A DNA stretch of 64,000 nucleotides. Source: Bauldia sp965232525 (GTDB taxonomy: Bacteria > Pseudomonadota > Alphaproteobacteria > Rhizobiales > Kaistiaceae). The DNA is taken from the NCBI RefSeq assembly GCF_965232525.1, contig NZ_OZ246980.1, positions 3,658,001-3,722,000 of the forward strand, read 5' to 3'. The position numbers and the translations under genes are program-made. Position 1 is the stretch's first letter, and each line of letters starts with the position of its first letter. Shown here one piece after another: positions 25,821-34,576 of this stretch. The notes beneath the pieces are model-generated. The model was not told the origin of the DNA. It saw only the letters and a list, made by a program, of their open reading frames with translations, and did no database searches.

Positions 25821-26591
25821 TCAGTCGTCTCCGTTGAAGTGCTTACGCAACGGATCGGCCAGGTCGTAGGCGGTCATGTCTAGGCGCAATGGGGTCACCG
25901 AAATCGCGCCCTCCTTGAGCGCTTCCAGATCGGTCCCCGGCTTGATGTCCGGACTGGCGCGGCGATAGGCGAGCCAGTAATACGGATTGCCCCGGCCGTC
26001 GGTCCGCTCGTCGATGTGGAGCCCGTGGGTCAGCCGGCCCTGCGCCGTGATCATCAGCCCGGTGACCAGTTCCGGCGTCCGGTTGGGGAAGTTGATGTTG
26101 TAGAGCACGGCCGCGGGAAAACCGAACTCGACCAATCGGCGAATGATGTCCGGTGCATGCGCCTCCGAGGTCTCCCACGGTGTGTTACGAACACCATCTT
26201 CGAACGTATAGGCTTGGCTGAGCGCGATCGACCTGGCCCCCAGCAGCGTTCCCTCCATCGCCCCGGCTACGGTCCCGGAATAAGTCACGTCGTCAGCGAT
26301 GTTCTGGCCGGAGTTGACGCCGGACAAAACCAGATCGGGCGGCGATCCGCCGAGCAGCCGCCGCACCCCCATGATCACACAGTCGGTCGGTGTGCCGCGG
26401 AGCGCATATTTCTGCTCCGACACCTGGCGCAGTCGCAACGGATCGTTCAGCGATAGCGAGTGCGATAGGCCGCTTTGATCCGTCTCGGGCGCCACCACCC
26501 ACACATCGTCGGACAGCTCGGCGGCGATCCGCTCCAGCACCTCCAGTCCCGGAGCGTAGATGCCGTCGTCGTTGGTGACAAGAATGCGCAT
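25821..26591 (-). CDS. surE: 5'/3'-nucleotidase SurE
   Basis: A metal-dependent nucleotidase and phosphatase of stationary phase. It has 256 residues, starting MRILVTNDDGIYAPGL with the catalytic Asp pair. APETDQSGLSHSLSL, VLSGVNSGQNIADDVTYSGT and GTPTDCV are further active-site regions. The longer open frame upstream to 26660 is antisense-like sequence inside serS and is not used. It lies 4 bases after serS and 3 before pcm. Confidence 0.96.
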   Translation of the reverse strand: MRILVTNDDGIYAPGLEVLERIAAELSDDVWVVAPETDQSGLSHSLSLNDPLRLRQVSEQKYALRGTPTDCVIMGVRRLLGGSPPDLVLSGVNSGQNIADDVTYSGTVAGAMEGTLLGARSIALSQAYTFEDGVRNTPWETSEAHAPDIIRRLVEFGFPAAVLYNINFPNRTPELVTGLMITAQGRLTHGLHIDERTDGRGNPYYWLAYRRASPDIKPGTDLEALKEGAISVTPLRLDMTAYDLADPLRKHFNGDD

Positions 26592-26595
26592 GGCC

Positions 26596-27888
26596 TCAGC
26601 CGATCCTTTCCCGGCCGCCCATGTAAGGCCGAAGGGCATCCGGTACCGTAATCGACCCATCCGGATTCTGGTAGTTCTCCATCACCGCGATCAGCGCCCG
26701 GCCGACGGCGACACCGGACCCGTTGAGGGTGTGGACCAGCCGAGTCCCCTTTCCTTCGTTCGGCCGATAGCGCGCCCTCATCCGCCGCGCCTGAAAGTCG
26801 CCGCAGACCGAGCAGGACGAAATCTCGCGGTATGTCGCCTGGCCCGGTAGCCACACCTCGATGTCGTAGGTCTTACGGGCGGCGAACCCCATGTCACCCG
26901 TGGAGAGCGTCATCACCCGGTAGTGCAGGTCGAGCCGTTGCATAACAGCCTCGGCACAGGCGAGCATGCGTTCGTGCTCGTCGGCCGATTGTTCGGGCGC
27001 GGTGATCGACACGAGTTCGACCTTGTCGAACTGATGCTGGCGCAGCATCCCGCGGGTGTCCTTGCCTGCCGCGCCCGCCTCGGACCGGAAACACGGCGTC
27101 AGCGCCGCAAAGCGCAGCGGCAGTTCGTCCTCGGTCAGGATCGACTCGCGCACCAGATTGGTGAGCGGCACCTCGGCGGTCGGGATCAGCCAGAGATCGT
27201 TCTGCCCGCCATCGGCCCCGCGGCTGACATGAAACATATCCTCCGCCGCCTTGGGCAACTGGCCGGTGCCAAACGGCACCTCGTCCCTGACCAACAGCGG
27301 CGGCTGCGTTTCCTCGTAGCCGTGCTCGTCCACATGCAGGTCGAGCATGAACTGGCCGAGCGCCCGTTCGAGCCGCGCCAGATCGCGGCGGAGAACGACA
27401 AAGCGCGAACCGGAGAGTTTGGCGGCGGTCTCGAAGTCCATTTGGCCGAGCGCCTCACCGAGGGCGAAATGCTCCTTGGCGTCGTTCAGGCCCGGCCGAG
27501 TTCCCCACCGCCGGTACTCGACATTGGCGGCTTCGTCGGGCCCGACCGGCACGCCCTCGGCGGGAACGTTCGGCAGCACCGCCAGCGCATCGTCCAGGGT
27601 CTGGTCCAGCGCCTTACCCTTTGCTTCAGCCTCCTGAAGGAACGTTTTGAGGTCCGCGACCTCGGCCATCAACCGCTGGGCGGTCTCCTCGTCGCCGCTG
27701 CCCTTCGCCTTGCCGATCGCCTTTGACGCGGTATTGCGCCGCGCCTGTACCTCCTCCAGCGCGACGATATGGGCGCGTCGCTCCTCGTCGAGTGCGACCA
27801 GTTCCGCGGCCGCCGGCGCAGCGCCGCGGTCGACCATCGCCCGGTCGAATGCTTCCGGGTTTTCGCTAATCCATCGAATGTCGTGCAT
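26596..27888 (-). CDS. serS: Seryl-tRNA synthetase
   Basis: Class II synthetase charging tRNA-Ser (and tRNA-Sec where present). The 430 residues begin with the coiled-coil tRNA-binding arm (about 30-110) after MHDIRWISENPEAFDRAM. Motif 2 (FRSEAGAAGKDTRGMLRQHQ) and motif 3 (NGSGVAVGRALIAVMENYQ) are intact. It is part of the tatABC-serS-surE-pcm order typical of alphaproteobacteria. Confidence 0.97.
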   Translation of the reverse strand: MHDIRWISENPEAFDRAMVDRGAAPAAAELVALDEERRAHIVALEEVQARRNTASKAIGKAKGSGDEETAQRLMAEVADLKTFLQEAEAKGKALDQTLDDALAVLPNVPAEGVPVGPDEAANVEYRRWGTRPGLNDAKEHFALGEALGQMDFETAAKLSGSRFVVLRRDLARLERALGQFMLDLHVDEHGYEETQPPLLVRDEVPFGTGQLPKAAEDMFHVSRGADGGQNDLWLIPTAEVPLTNLVRESILTEDELPLRFAALTPCFRSEAGAAGKDTRGMLRQHQFDKVELVSITAPEQSADEHERMLACAEAVMQRLDLHYRVMTLSTGDMGFAARKTYDIEVWLPGQATYREISSCSVCGDFQARRMRARYRPNEGKGTRLVHTLNGSGVAVGRALIAVMENYQNPDGSITVPDALRPYMGGRERIG

Positions 27889-28022
27889 GGGGGTATCGCC
27901 GGACGAGAAGAGGGCCGCTAGCAGGCTCGTTCAACCGACTCTGCTGCCGCAGCAGGAACGGCGCTGTCTTAGCGGGCTGGGACTCAGGAGGGAAGAGTGC
28001 CCTTGGCCAAGCCCCCCGCCCC

Positions 28023-28859
28023 TTACTCGGCCGCCTCCGCGGCTGCGCGCGCGGCGTCCGCCTCCTCGCGGCGGCGCTGGACGATGCGCACGGCGAAGAT
28101 CGATCCCTCGTAGAGCAGGATCGTTGGGATCGCGAGACCGAACTGCGAGATGATGTCGGGCGGCGTCAGGATCGCGGCCGCGGCAAACGCGGCGACGATC
28201 GCGTAGCGACGGAACTTCTTCAGCGACTCGACGGTTACTACCCCGATCCGCGCCAACAGCGTCAGAACCACCGGAAGCTGAAACACGAAGCCGAACGCCA
28301 GGATCAGCGTCATGATCAGGCTGAGATATTCGTTGACCTTGGGTAAGAGCTCGATCGCCGCCTGGCCGTCGCCGCCTTCCTGCTCGAGGCCGAGGAAGAA
28401 ACCAAGCGCCAGCGGCATGATGATGAAATAGACGACCGCGGCGCCGAGGATAAACAGCAGCGGGGTCGCCACGAGATAGGGAACGAAGGCGCCGCGCTCA
28501 TGCTTGTAGAGGCCCGGCGCCACGAATTTGTAGATCTGAACGGCGATGACCGGGAAGGCGAAGAAGATCGCGCCGAACAGCGCCACCTTGATCTGAGTGA
28601 TGAAGAATTCCTGTGGCGCCGTGTAGATCAGGCGCACCTCACGGGTCGGCCCCGCCGCCCATTCGTAAGGGATGACCAGCACGTTGTAGATGTCCTGGGC
28701 GAAGATGAAGCAGACAACGAACGCCGCGAGCACGGCAAGCATCGCGTGGATGAGCCGGCCGCGCAGCTCGATGATGTGCTCGATCAGTGGGGCACGGCTG
28801 GCCTCGACCTCATCGGCCGGCTCTTCGGCCTTGTCCGGCTTGGCCGTCTCTTCGCTCAC
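28023..28859 (-). CDS. tatC: Sec-independent protein translocase TatC
   Basis: Receptor of the twin-arginine export system; binds RR signal peptides at the inner membrane. The 278 residues have six hydrophobic helices. The conserved first loop (PLIEHIIELRGRLIHAML) and LIYTAPQEFFITQIKVALF are family marks. The C-terminal tail is basic and Ala-rich. The ATG overlaps the tatB stop by 4 bases. Confidence 0.97.
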   Translation of the reverse strand: MSEETAKPDKAEEPADEVEASRAPLIEHIIELRGRLIHAMLAVLAAFVVCFIFAQDIYNVLVIPYEWAAGPTREVRLIYTAPQEFFITQIKVALFGAIFFAFPVIAVQIYKFVAPGLYKHERGAFVPYLVATPLLFILGAAVVYFIIMPLALGFFLGLEQEGGDGQAAIELLPKVNEYLSLIMTLILAFGFVFQLPVVLTLLARIGVVTVESLKKFRRYAIVAAFAAAAILTPPDIISQFGLAIPTILLYEGSIFAVRIVQRRREEADAARAAAEAAE

Positions 28860-29308
28860 GCTTTTGCGTTCCCGGAAGCGACACTGGGCGCGGTCGCGGG
28901 CTCCGGCTTGGCCGCAGCATCAGCCTTGGTCTCCGGCGCGGGCGGCGCGGCTTCCGTTTTCACCGGTGCCGACTCTGATGCAGTGGCGGATTCAGGTTCG
29001 GTCGGCTTGGCTGTTTCGCCGATCGCCTTCAGATCGCCCTTGATGCCGGCCTCGACCTTCCCGATCTCCTTGCGCACGCTGCCGACCGGATCGATCTTGC
29101 CGATGTTGGTGACCTGGTCCTTGACCGTATCGAGCTCGGCCTCGCGGATTGCTTCGTTGAACTGGCGCTGGAAGTCGCCGGCCATCCGCCGCGCCTTGCC
29201 GGTCCATTGACCGACCGCCCGAAGCGCGCGCGGCAAATCCTTCGGTCCGATCACGATGATCGCGACGACCGCGATAAACAGAAGCTCTGCCCAACTGATA
29301 TCCAGCAT
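28856..29308 (-). CDS. tatB: Sec-independent protein translocase TatB
   Basis: Works with TatC as the signal-peptide receptor. The 150 residues start with one membrane helix (MLDISWAELLFIAVVAIIVI), then GPKDLPRALRAVGQWTGKAR as the hinge and amphipathic helix. A long Ala/Pro/Glu-rich tail follows, as in alphaproteobacteria. The conserved Glu in the membrane helix distinguishes it from TatA. Confidence 0.95.
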   Translation of the reverse strand: MLDISWAELLFIAVVAIIVIGPKDLPRALRAVGQWTGKARRMAGDFQRQFNEAIREAELDTVKDQVTNIGKIDPVGSVRKEIGKVEAGIKGDLKAIGETAKPTEPESATASESAPVKTEAAPPAPETKADAAAKPEPATAPSVASGNAKA

Positions 29309-29359
29309 AGTACCGCTGCGGCAGCCGATCCTGCCGCCGACCCGATCGCGTTATCGCGG

Positions 29360-29575
29360 TCAGGTCGTCTTGGTCTTCTCCGACGCCTGGGCGTCGACCG
29401 TCATCGCGGGCTTATCCTCGATCTTCTCAGGCTCGTCGTCATCGGCGAGGCCCTTCTTGAAGCTCTTCACGCCTTTGGCGACATCACCCATCAGATCGGA
29501 GATCTTGCCGCGACCGAAGAGAAGAATCACCACAGCGGCAACAATCAGAAGTTGCCAGAGACTCAAACCACCCAT
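29360..29575 (-). CDS. tatA: Sec-independent protein translocase TatA
   Basis: Pore-forming Tat subunit of 71 residues. MGGLSLWQLLIVAAVVILLF is the membrane helix, then FGRGKISDLMGDVAKGVKSF begins the amphipathic helix with the conserved FG. ATG 29575 has GGAG 9 bases upstream; the longer open frame to 29632 is not supported. It is first of tatABC. Confidence 0.96.
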   Translation of the reverse strand: MGGLSLWQLLIVAAVVILLFGRGKISDLMGDVAKGVKSFKKGLADDDEPEKIEDKPAMTVDAQASEKTKTT

Positions 29576-29727
29576 TGGTTCACTCCACCTGTTCTCTCCG
29601 CCGACTATCGCAGACCGGCGGCCCGCCCGCAATCAATCCCCACTCCGATTTAGGTTGAGTGGGGGCCCAAAGCAAACTTTGCCGCCTGACCGAGGGCCCA
29701 CGGAGACCCGAAAACGGCGCCGAAGCC

Positions 29728-30429
29728 TTATACTGGCCCGTCGTTTGTGGCCAACTCGGCCTCGTCCAGCGGGTCTTCGTCCTCGGTCAGCGCGTCATCC
29801 GAGTGCGGCTCCGGCATCTCGAAATCCGACGGCACCCGACTGTCGAGCAGCCCGGCGGCCTTCAGTTCGTCGACCCCCGGCAGGTCGCCGACGCCTTCGA
29901 GACCGAAATGGGAGAGGAAAGCGTCGCTGGTGCCGTAGGTCACCGGACGCCCGGGCGACCGGCGACGGCCGCGCAGGCGAATCCAGCCGGTCTCCAGCAG
30001 CAGGTCGAGGGTCCCCTTCGATGTCGCGACACCCCGGATCGCCTCGATCTCGGCGCGGGTCACCGGCTGGTGATAGGCAATGATCGCCAGCGTCTCCATC
30101 GCTGCCCGCGACAGTTTCTTCTGCTCGACCGCGTGGCGCGAGAGGAGAAACGAGAGGTCGGCGGCGGTCCGCATCGACCACTTGCCGGCAACCTGAACCA
30201 GATTGACGCCGCGGTCGGCATAAACCTGTTTTAGTTCATCCAACAGCCCCGCAATGTCCGCGCCCGCGGGCAGCCGGCCCGCGATCTCGTCGGCGGACAG
30301 AGGCTCGGCCGAAGCGAACAGGAGAGCCTCGGCCATGCGCCGCGCCTGGCGGCGCTCCTCGGGCGATTGGCCCTCCGCGAAGGCGTCGTTGTCGACGGCG
30401 ATGGTGACGACGGGATTGGGATTAGCCAT
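29728..30429 (-). CDS. scpB: Segregation and condensation protein B
   Basis: Winged-helix partner of ScpA in the SMC condensin complex that compacts and segregates chromosomes. The 233 residues have two winged helices: EALLFASAEPLSADEIAGRL early, and RAAMETLAIIAYHQPVTRAE with IRGVATSKGTLDLLLETGWI. YGTSDAFLSHFGL is also typical. The C-terminal 45 residues are an acidic tail. The ATG at 30429 overlaps the scpA end by 8 bases; a longer frame upstream is antisense-like noise. Confidence 0.94.
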   Translation of the reverse strand: MANPNPVVTIAVDNDAFAEGQSPEERRQARRMAEALLFASAEPLSADEIAGRLPAGADIAGLLDELKQVYADRGVNLVQVAGKWSMRTAADLSFLLSRHAVEQKKLSRAAMETLAIIAYHQPVTRAEIEAIRGVATSKGTLDLLLETGWIRLRGRRRSPGRPVTYGTSDAFLSHFGLEGVGDLPGVDELKAAGLLDSRVPSDFEMPEPHSDDALTEDEDPLDEAELATNDGPV

Positions 30430-31237
30430 GGTCGGCCTCCGTAGGTACGGGTGCGATCGGCTTGTGATCGCGGATGTAGAGCGGTGCGAACGGCTCGGTC
30501 TGGCGCATCTCGATGCGCCCTTCGCGGACAAGCTCAAGGCTCGCCCCGAATGAGCTCGCGGTGACCGTCGCGCGATCCTCAGGGTTGAGATAGGGCGACA
30601 GAAACGTGTCGAGCGGCGCCCAATCGGCGAGCGACCCGATCATCCCACTGAGGATGTCCTTGGCTTCCTGCAACGACCAGACTTTGCGGCGCCGGACATG
30701 GACCACCGCAATCGCCTGCTCCTGCCGGCGCGCGGCATAGGCGGACAAGAGATCATATAGCGTCGCCGAATACTCGCTGTACTTGACGACCGACACCGGT
30801 TCCGGCGCGCCGCGGGCGAACACGTCGCGGCCGAGGCGATCGCGATTGGCGAGCCGCGCCGCGGCGTCGCGCATCGCCTCGAGCCGCTGCAGGCGAAATG
30901 CCAGCTCCGCTGCCATCTCCTCGCCGCTCGGCTCGTCGGTCTCGGGTTCGGGGAGCAGCAGTCGCGATTTGAGGTAGGCGAGCCACGCCGCCATCACCAG
31001 GTAATCGGCGGCGACCTCCAGCCGCAGTTTGCGCACTTCTTCGATGAACGCCAGATACTGCTCGGCCAGCGCCAGGATCGAAATCCGGGTGATGTCGACT
31101 TTCTGGGTGCGGGCCAGCGCCAGCAGAAGGTCGAGCGGCCCCTCGAAACCGTCGACATCGACCACCAGAGCCGGCTCGGCGCCCGAGCGCTCGATCGGCT
31201 GAAAAGTCTCCCACATCTCGGACTGGTCGGTGGCCAT
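30422..31237 (-). CDS. scpA: Segregation and condensation protein A
   Basis: Kleisin subunit bridging SMC heads. The 271 residues contain the N-terminal helix region DGFEGPLDLLLALARTQKVD, followed by ISILALAEQYLAFI and DYLVMAAWLAYLKSRLLLP. The C-terminal winged helix (FGASLELVREGRIEMRQTEP) ends the protein. It lies 2 bases after nagZ and overlaps scpB by 8 bases. Confidence 0.94.
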   Translation of the reverse strand: MATDQSEMWETFQPIERSGAEPALVVDVDGFEGPLDLLLALARTQKVDITRISILALAEQYLAFIEEVRKLRLEVAADYLVMAAWLAYLKSRLLLPEPETDEPSGEEMAAELAFRLQRLEAMRDAAARLANRDRLGRDVFARGAPEPVSVVKYSEYSATLYDLLSAYAARRQEQAIAVVHVRRRKVWSLQEAKDILSGMIGSLADWAPLDTFLSPYLNPEDRATVTASSFGASLELVREGRIEMRQTEPFAPLYIRDHKPIAPVPTEADHG

Positions 31238-31239
31238 GG

Positions 31240-32271
31240 TCAGGATGCCTCCGCCCAGCCGACCGACGCGACGAGCGCCAAAAGTTCCTCCCGCCCGGCA
31301 TCGGGGTCGAAATCCGTCGGTGGACGGATCGACGCCAGCAACCGCGTCGCGCGCTCGGCAGATCGACCGCCGAGTTCGGGGGCAACCTCGGCGACCGCCC
31401 GCACCTCGTCCATCCGCCCGTTGCAGTGGAGCACTATGTCGCAGCCCGCGTCGTGGATCGCTGTTGCGCGTTCGCTGTAGCTTCCCGCCAGCGCGTTCAT
31501 CGAAATGTCGTCACTCATCAGCAATCCGTCGAAACCGATTCGCTGGCGAATAATATCGCGGATCATCACCGAAGAGGTGGTTGCCGGTTGTGTCGGATCG
31601 ACTGCGGTGTAGACGATATGCGCGGTCATCGCCGCCGGCAGGTCGGCCAGCGCGACGAACGGCGGGAAGTCGGTGTCGACGAGTCGGTCGAGCGGGGCAT
31701 CGACAATCGGCAGGCCGATGTGGCTGTCGGACACCGCGCGGCCCTGGCCAGGACTGTGCTTCACCACCGGACAGACACCGCCGGCGATCAGCCCGTCAGC
31801 CATGGCGCGACCGAGGCTGGTGACAAGGCCCGGATCGCTACCGAAAGACCGATCGCCGATCGCCTCGCTGGCACCGGCCGCGATCACGTCGAGCACTGGG
31901 GCGCAGTCGATGGTGATCCCGAGCGGTGCGAGATCGCCGGCGATCAGCCGCCCCTGCAGCCAGGCGGCGCGAATGCCGCGTTCTGCATCGTCCTCCGCAA
32001 CCCGTCCGATCGATCGGCAGGCGGGATAGTCCGGCCAATAGGGCGGCTTCAGGCGGCGTACCCGGCCGCCCTCCTGATCGATCAGGACCGGTGCATCAGC
32101 TCGCTGAACGGCCGCCCGAAACCCTTCGACGAGCGCAGCGACCTGCTCAGGCGCCTCGCAGTTACGCTGAAAGAGGATCAGCCCCCAGGGCTGTTCGGCC
32201 GCAAAGAACGCTCGTTCCTCGGCCGTGAGTCGAAGACCGCTGCAGCCGGATATGAAGGCTTTCGCCGCCAT
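31240..32271 (-). CDS. nagZ: Beta-N-acetylhexosaminidase NagZ
   Basis: Cytoplasmic glycoside hydrolase family 3 enzyme that removes GlcNAc from anhydromuropeptides during peptidoglycan recycling. The 343 residues contain LILFQRNCEAPEQ, LIDQEGGRVRRL, the catalytic-loop DSHIGLP and the nucleophile region LMSDDISMNAL. The sugar-binding motif reads KHSPGQG where most NagZ proteins have KHFPGHG, a small departure. It sits between the SPOR protein and scpA, the usual order. Confidence 0.94.
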   Translation of the reverse strand: MAAKAFISGCSGLRLTAEERAFFAAEQPWGLILFQRNCEAPEQVAALVEGFRAAVQRADAPVLIDQEGGRVRRLKPPYWPDYPACRSIGRVAEDDAERGIRAAWLQGRLIAGDLAPLGITIDCAPVLDVIAAGASEAIGDRSFGSDPGLVTSLGRAMADGLIAGGVCPVVKHSPGQGRAVSDSHIGLPIVDAPLDRLVDTDFPPFVALADLPAAMTAHIVYTAVDPTQPATTSSVMIRDIIRQRIGFDGLLMSDDISMNALAGSYSERATAIHDAGCDIVLHCNGRMDEVRAVAEVAPELGGRSAERATRLLASIRPPTDFDPDAGREELLALVASVGWAEAS

Positions 32272-32288
32272 GGCCCCCGTGCGTCGGA

Positions 32289-34523
32289 TCAGCGCGCCAG
32301 CAAACAGTCACCGCCGGCAGCCTTGAGATCGTCGCAGAGCCGCGCGGCATCGCTATCGGAGAACGGTCCGATCCGGACGCGGTAATAAATGCCGCGGTCG
32401 CCGAGATCGGCACGAATGATCGCTGCCTGATACGGCCCGAGGATCCCGGGGTACCGGGCCTGGAGTTCGCGATAGGTGGACCGGGCCGCCTCCTCGGTCC
32501 GCTGGGCCGAGACCTGGACCAGCACGCCACCGGTGCCGGCCGCGGGTCCAGCCGGCACGGTGCCTGCGGCAAGATCGATCGGGCCGCCATTAGTGTTTGC
32601 CGGCGGTTCGGGTGCTGGCGCCGGGGCCGAGGCCTCCGGCTGTGGCGTCGGCAGCGGCGCCGGCTCGGGCGCTGGGGCCGGTAACGTGTTCGCCGGCGTC
32701 TCGGTCACCACCGTGGTTTCCGCGACAACCGCCTCGGTTTCGGCCGCCGCCGACCCGACTTCACTGGGCGCCAAAGCCAGCGCCCGATCGGGATCGGTGA
32801 CCCCGAGCGGATCGGGATCGACCGCGACGTCCTGCCCCTCCAGCACCGCGTCCATCTCGGTGCGCGCATCGGCGACCACCGTGTCGAGGCTTTCTTCGAT
32901 CGGCGGAGCGGGTGTAGCTTCGGTCGCGTCGGCCGCGCCTTCCTCGACCGCCTCGCTGCTGACGATGGTCCCGTCCGGTCGAACCACGACCGTCCGAACC
33001 TTCCGTGGAGTGTGCACATCATCGGCAACGACAGCCGGCGCTTCGTTCGCGCCGCCGCTGCCATCACCTGCATCGGTGATCGGGCCATCGACGCCCGGCC
33101 CGCCAGGGACGATGACCCGCGCGATCGGATTGTCGGCAAGCGCCGGATCCTCGGAGGGAACCTCGGCAATTGGATCGTCCCGCGTGACAAGGGTCGTCTC
33201 GGCCCCGGAGTCACCCTCATCGACGCGATCGTAGATCAGCTTGCCCTGCTGCTCCTCATCGGTGGCGCCGGTCTCTTCGGGGAACACCTTGGCTGGCGAC
33301 GTATCGGCGGTGATCACCGGCGGAGGCGCGTCGCTGCTCGTACCCCCGCTCATCAGATAGGCACCCGCCGCGCCGGCGGCCGCGACGACAAGGATGACCG
33401 CGATGATCGCCACGGCCCGGCCCGACCGGCGCCGCTTGAGATTGGCGAGTTCCTCCTCGGGAAACGGAGGCAACTCGTCCTCCGGCGTGAAGCTCGCCGT
33501 GTCGAGATCGTCCAGAGAGAAGTCCTCGAGGAAGTCCGCGTCGCCAGGCGGCGGCATGTCGGGCATCGGCCGAGCGACATCACGGGCCTCGCCGCGATTG
33601 GCAAGTTGTCGGGACGGTTCGGCGCGTACCCGGCCGGCCGGCCGTGGCGCAAGGCGGCTCCCTCGATCACCGATCCGCCTCGCCGGACGTTCGGTTTCAG
33701 TCGCAGGCGCCGCCTCTGTCGGGTCCGAGGGCGCTTCCGGCGAAGCATCGGGACGCGAAGGCCTGAGCTGCAGGCGTGAAAAGTCGGAGCGCCGGCTGAG
33801 TTGCTCGGGCGCGCGTCGTGCGGAGCGCGGCGGTTCGGGTGGCTGCGATGGTGTCGGGGCGCCAACATCGGACGCCGGGCTGCGCAACGCCGTTGGTGGT
33901 GGCGTGGTCGCCTCCTGAGGCAACTGCGGCTCCGGCGCAACTGGCTCCGGCGCGGCCGATGCTGCCACGGGAGGCTCGGCCGTTGGAGGCTCGGGCGGCA
34001 CAGGCGGTGCCGCAGCGGCCGGCGGTGGCGCCGGGGTGAGATCAGGTGCCTGGAGCTCCGCGAGCACATCCTCGACAGTCAGAAGCGGGTCTTCCGGTGT
34101 GGGTGAAAGGGGCTCGGAAACGTCCGCATCCGGCGCCGGCGGCACAAACTCGGAGGTCGTCTGAAAATCCTCTGGGGGGATCGTATCCGCCGGATGCGAA
34201 GCCGCCGGCGGCTCGATCTCAGCCTCCGGAGTGGCATGCTCTTGATCCGCCGGCGCCGGATCGGCGAGCGGCTCGCCCAGGGCAGCGAACGAAGCTTGAA
34301 GGTCGTTAAGGAGTTCGGATTCCAGATCGGCGGTCAGGTCGCCATCGGCCGTAGTCTCGGGCGCCGGAACGTCCGTTGGCTCTTCTGGCGGCTGATCGAA
34401 GCCGGCCCGACCCGTCACCATACGCGCCAGTTCCGCGAGCGGATCGTCCCCATCGGTCGAGGCTGCCGGCTTACGTTCGCCGGGCGGGCGCACAGGTACT
34501 TTTGGATCGTAACGATCGGGCAT
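32289..34523 (-). CDS. SPOR-domain membrane protein
   Basis: A 744-residue bitopic membrane protein. Residues 1-365 are a cytoplasmic, disordered Pro/Glu/Ala-rich region. One membrane helix lies near 368-391 (AVAIIAVILVVAAAGAAGAY). A Thr/Asp/Ala-rich periplasmic linker follows, and the last 75 or so residues form a SPOR domain (VQVSAQRTEEAARSTYRELQ, YYRVRIGPFSDSDAARLCDD). SPOR domains bind denuded glycan strands at the division site, so a septal role is likely. Position between argS and nagZ is conserved in alphaproteobacteria. The low-complexity part evolves fast and gives long spurious frames on the other strand. Confidence 0.9.
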   Translation of the reverse strand: MPDRYDPKVPVRPPGERKPAASTDGDDPLAELARMVTGRAGFDQPPEEPTDVPAPETTADGDLTADLESELLNDLQASFAALGEPLADPAPADQEHATPEAEIEPPAASHPADTIPPEDFQTTSEFVPPAPDADVSEPLSPTPEDPLLTVEDVLAELQAPDLTPAPPPAAAAPPVPPEPPTAEPPVAASAAPEPVAPEPQLPQEATTPPPTALRSPASDVGAPTPSQPPEPPRSARRAPEQLSRRSDFSRLQLRPSRPDASPEAPSDPTEAAPATETERPARRIGDRGSRLAPRPAGRVRAEPSRQLANRGEARDVARPMPDMPPPGDADFLEDFSLDDLDTASFTPEDELPPFPEEELANLKRRRSGRAVAIIAVILVVAAAGAAGAYLMSGGTSSDAPPPVITADTSPAKVFPEETGATDEEQQGKLIYDRVDEGDSGAETTLVTRDDPIAEVPSEDPALADNPIARVIVPGGPGVDGPITDAGDGSGGANEAPAVVADDVHTPRKVRTVVVRPDGTIVSSEAVEEGAADATEATPAPPIEESLDTVVADARTEMDAVLEGQDVAVDPDPLGVTDPDRALALAPSEVGSAAAETEAVVAETTVVTETPANTLPAPAPEPAPLPTPQPEASAPAPAPEPPANTNGGPIDLAAGTVPAGPAAGTGGVLVQVSAQRTEEAARSTYRELQARYPGILGPYQAAIIRADLGDRGIYYRVRIGPFSDSDAARLCDDLKAAGGDCLLAR

Positions 34524-34576
34524 CGAATTCAGCTTTCACTTCCGCGGTTCAGCGGGTCGCTCGTCCCCTAGCGACG

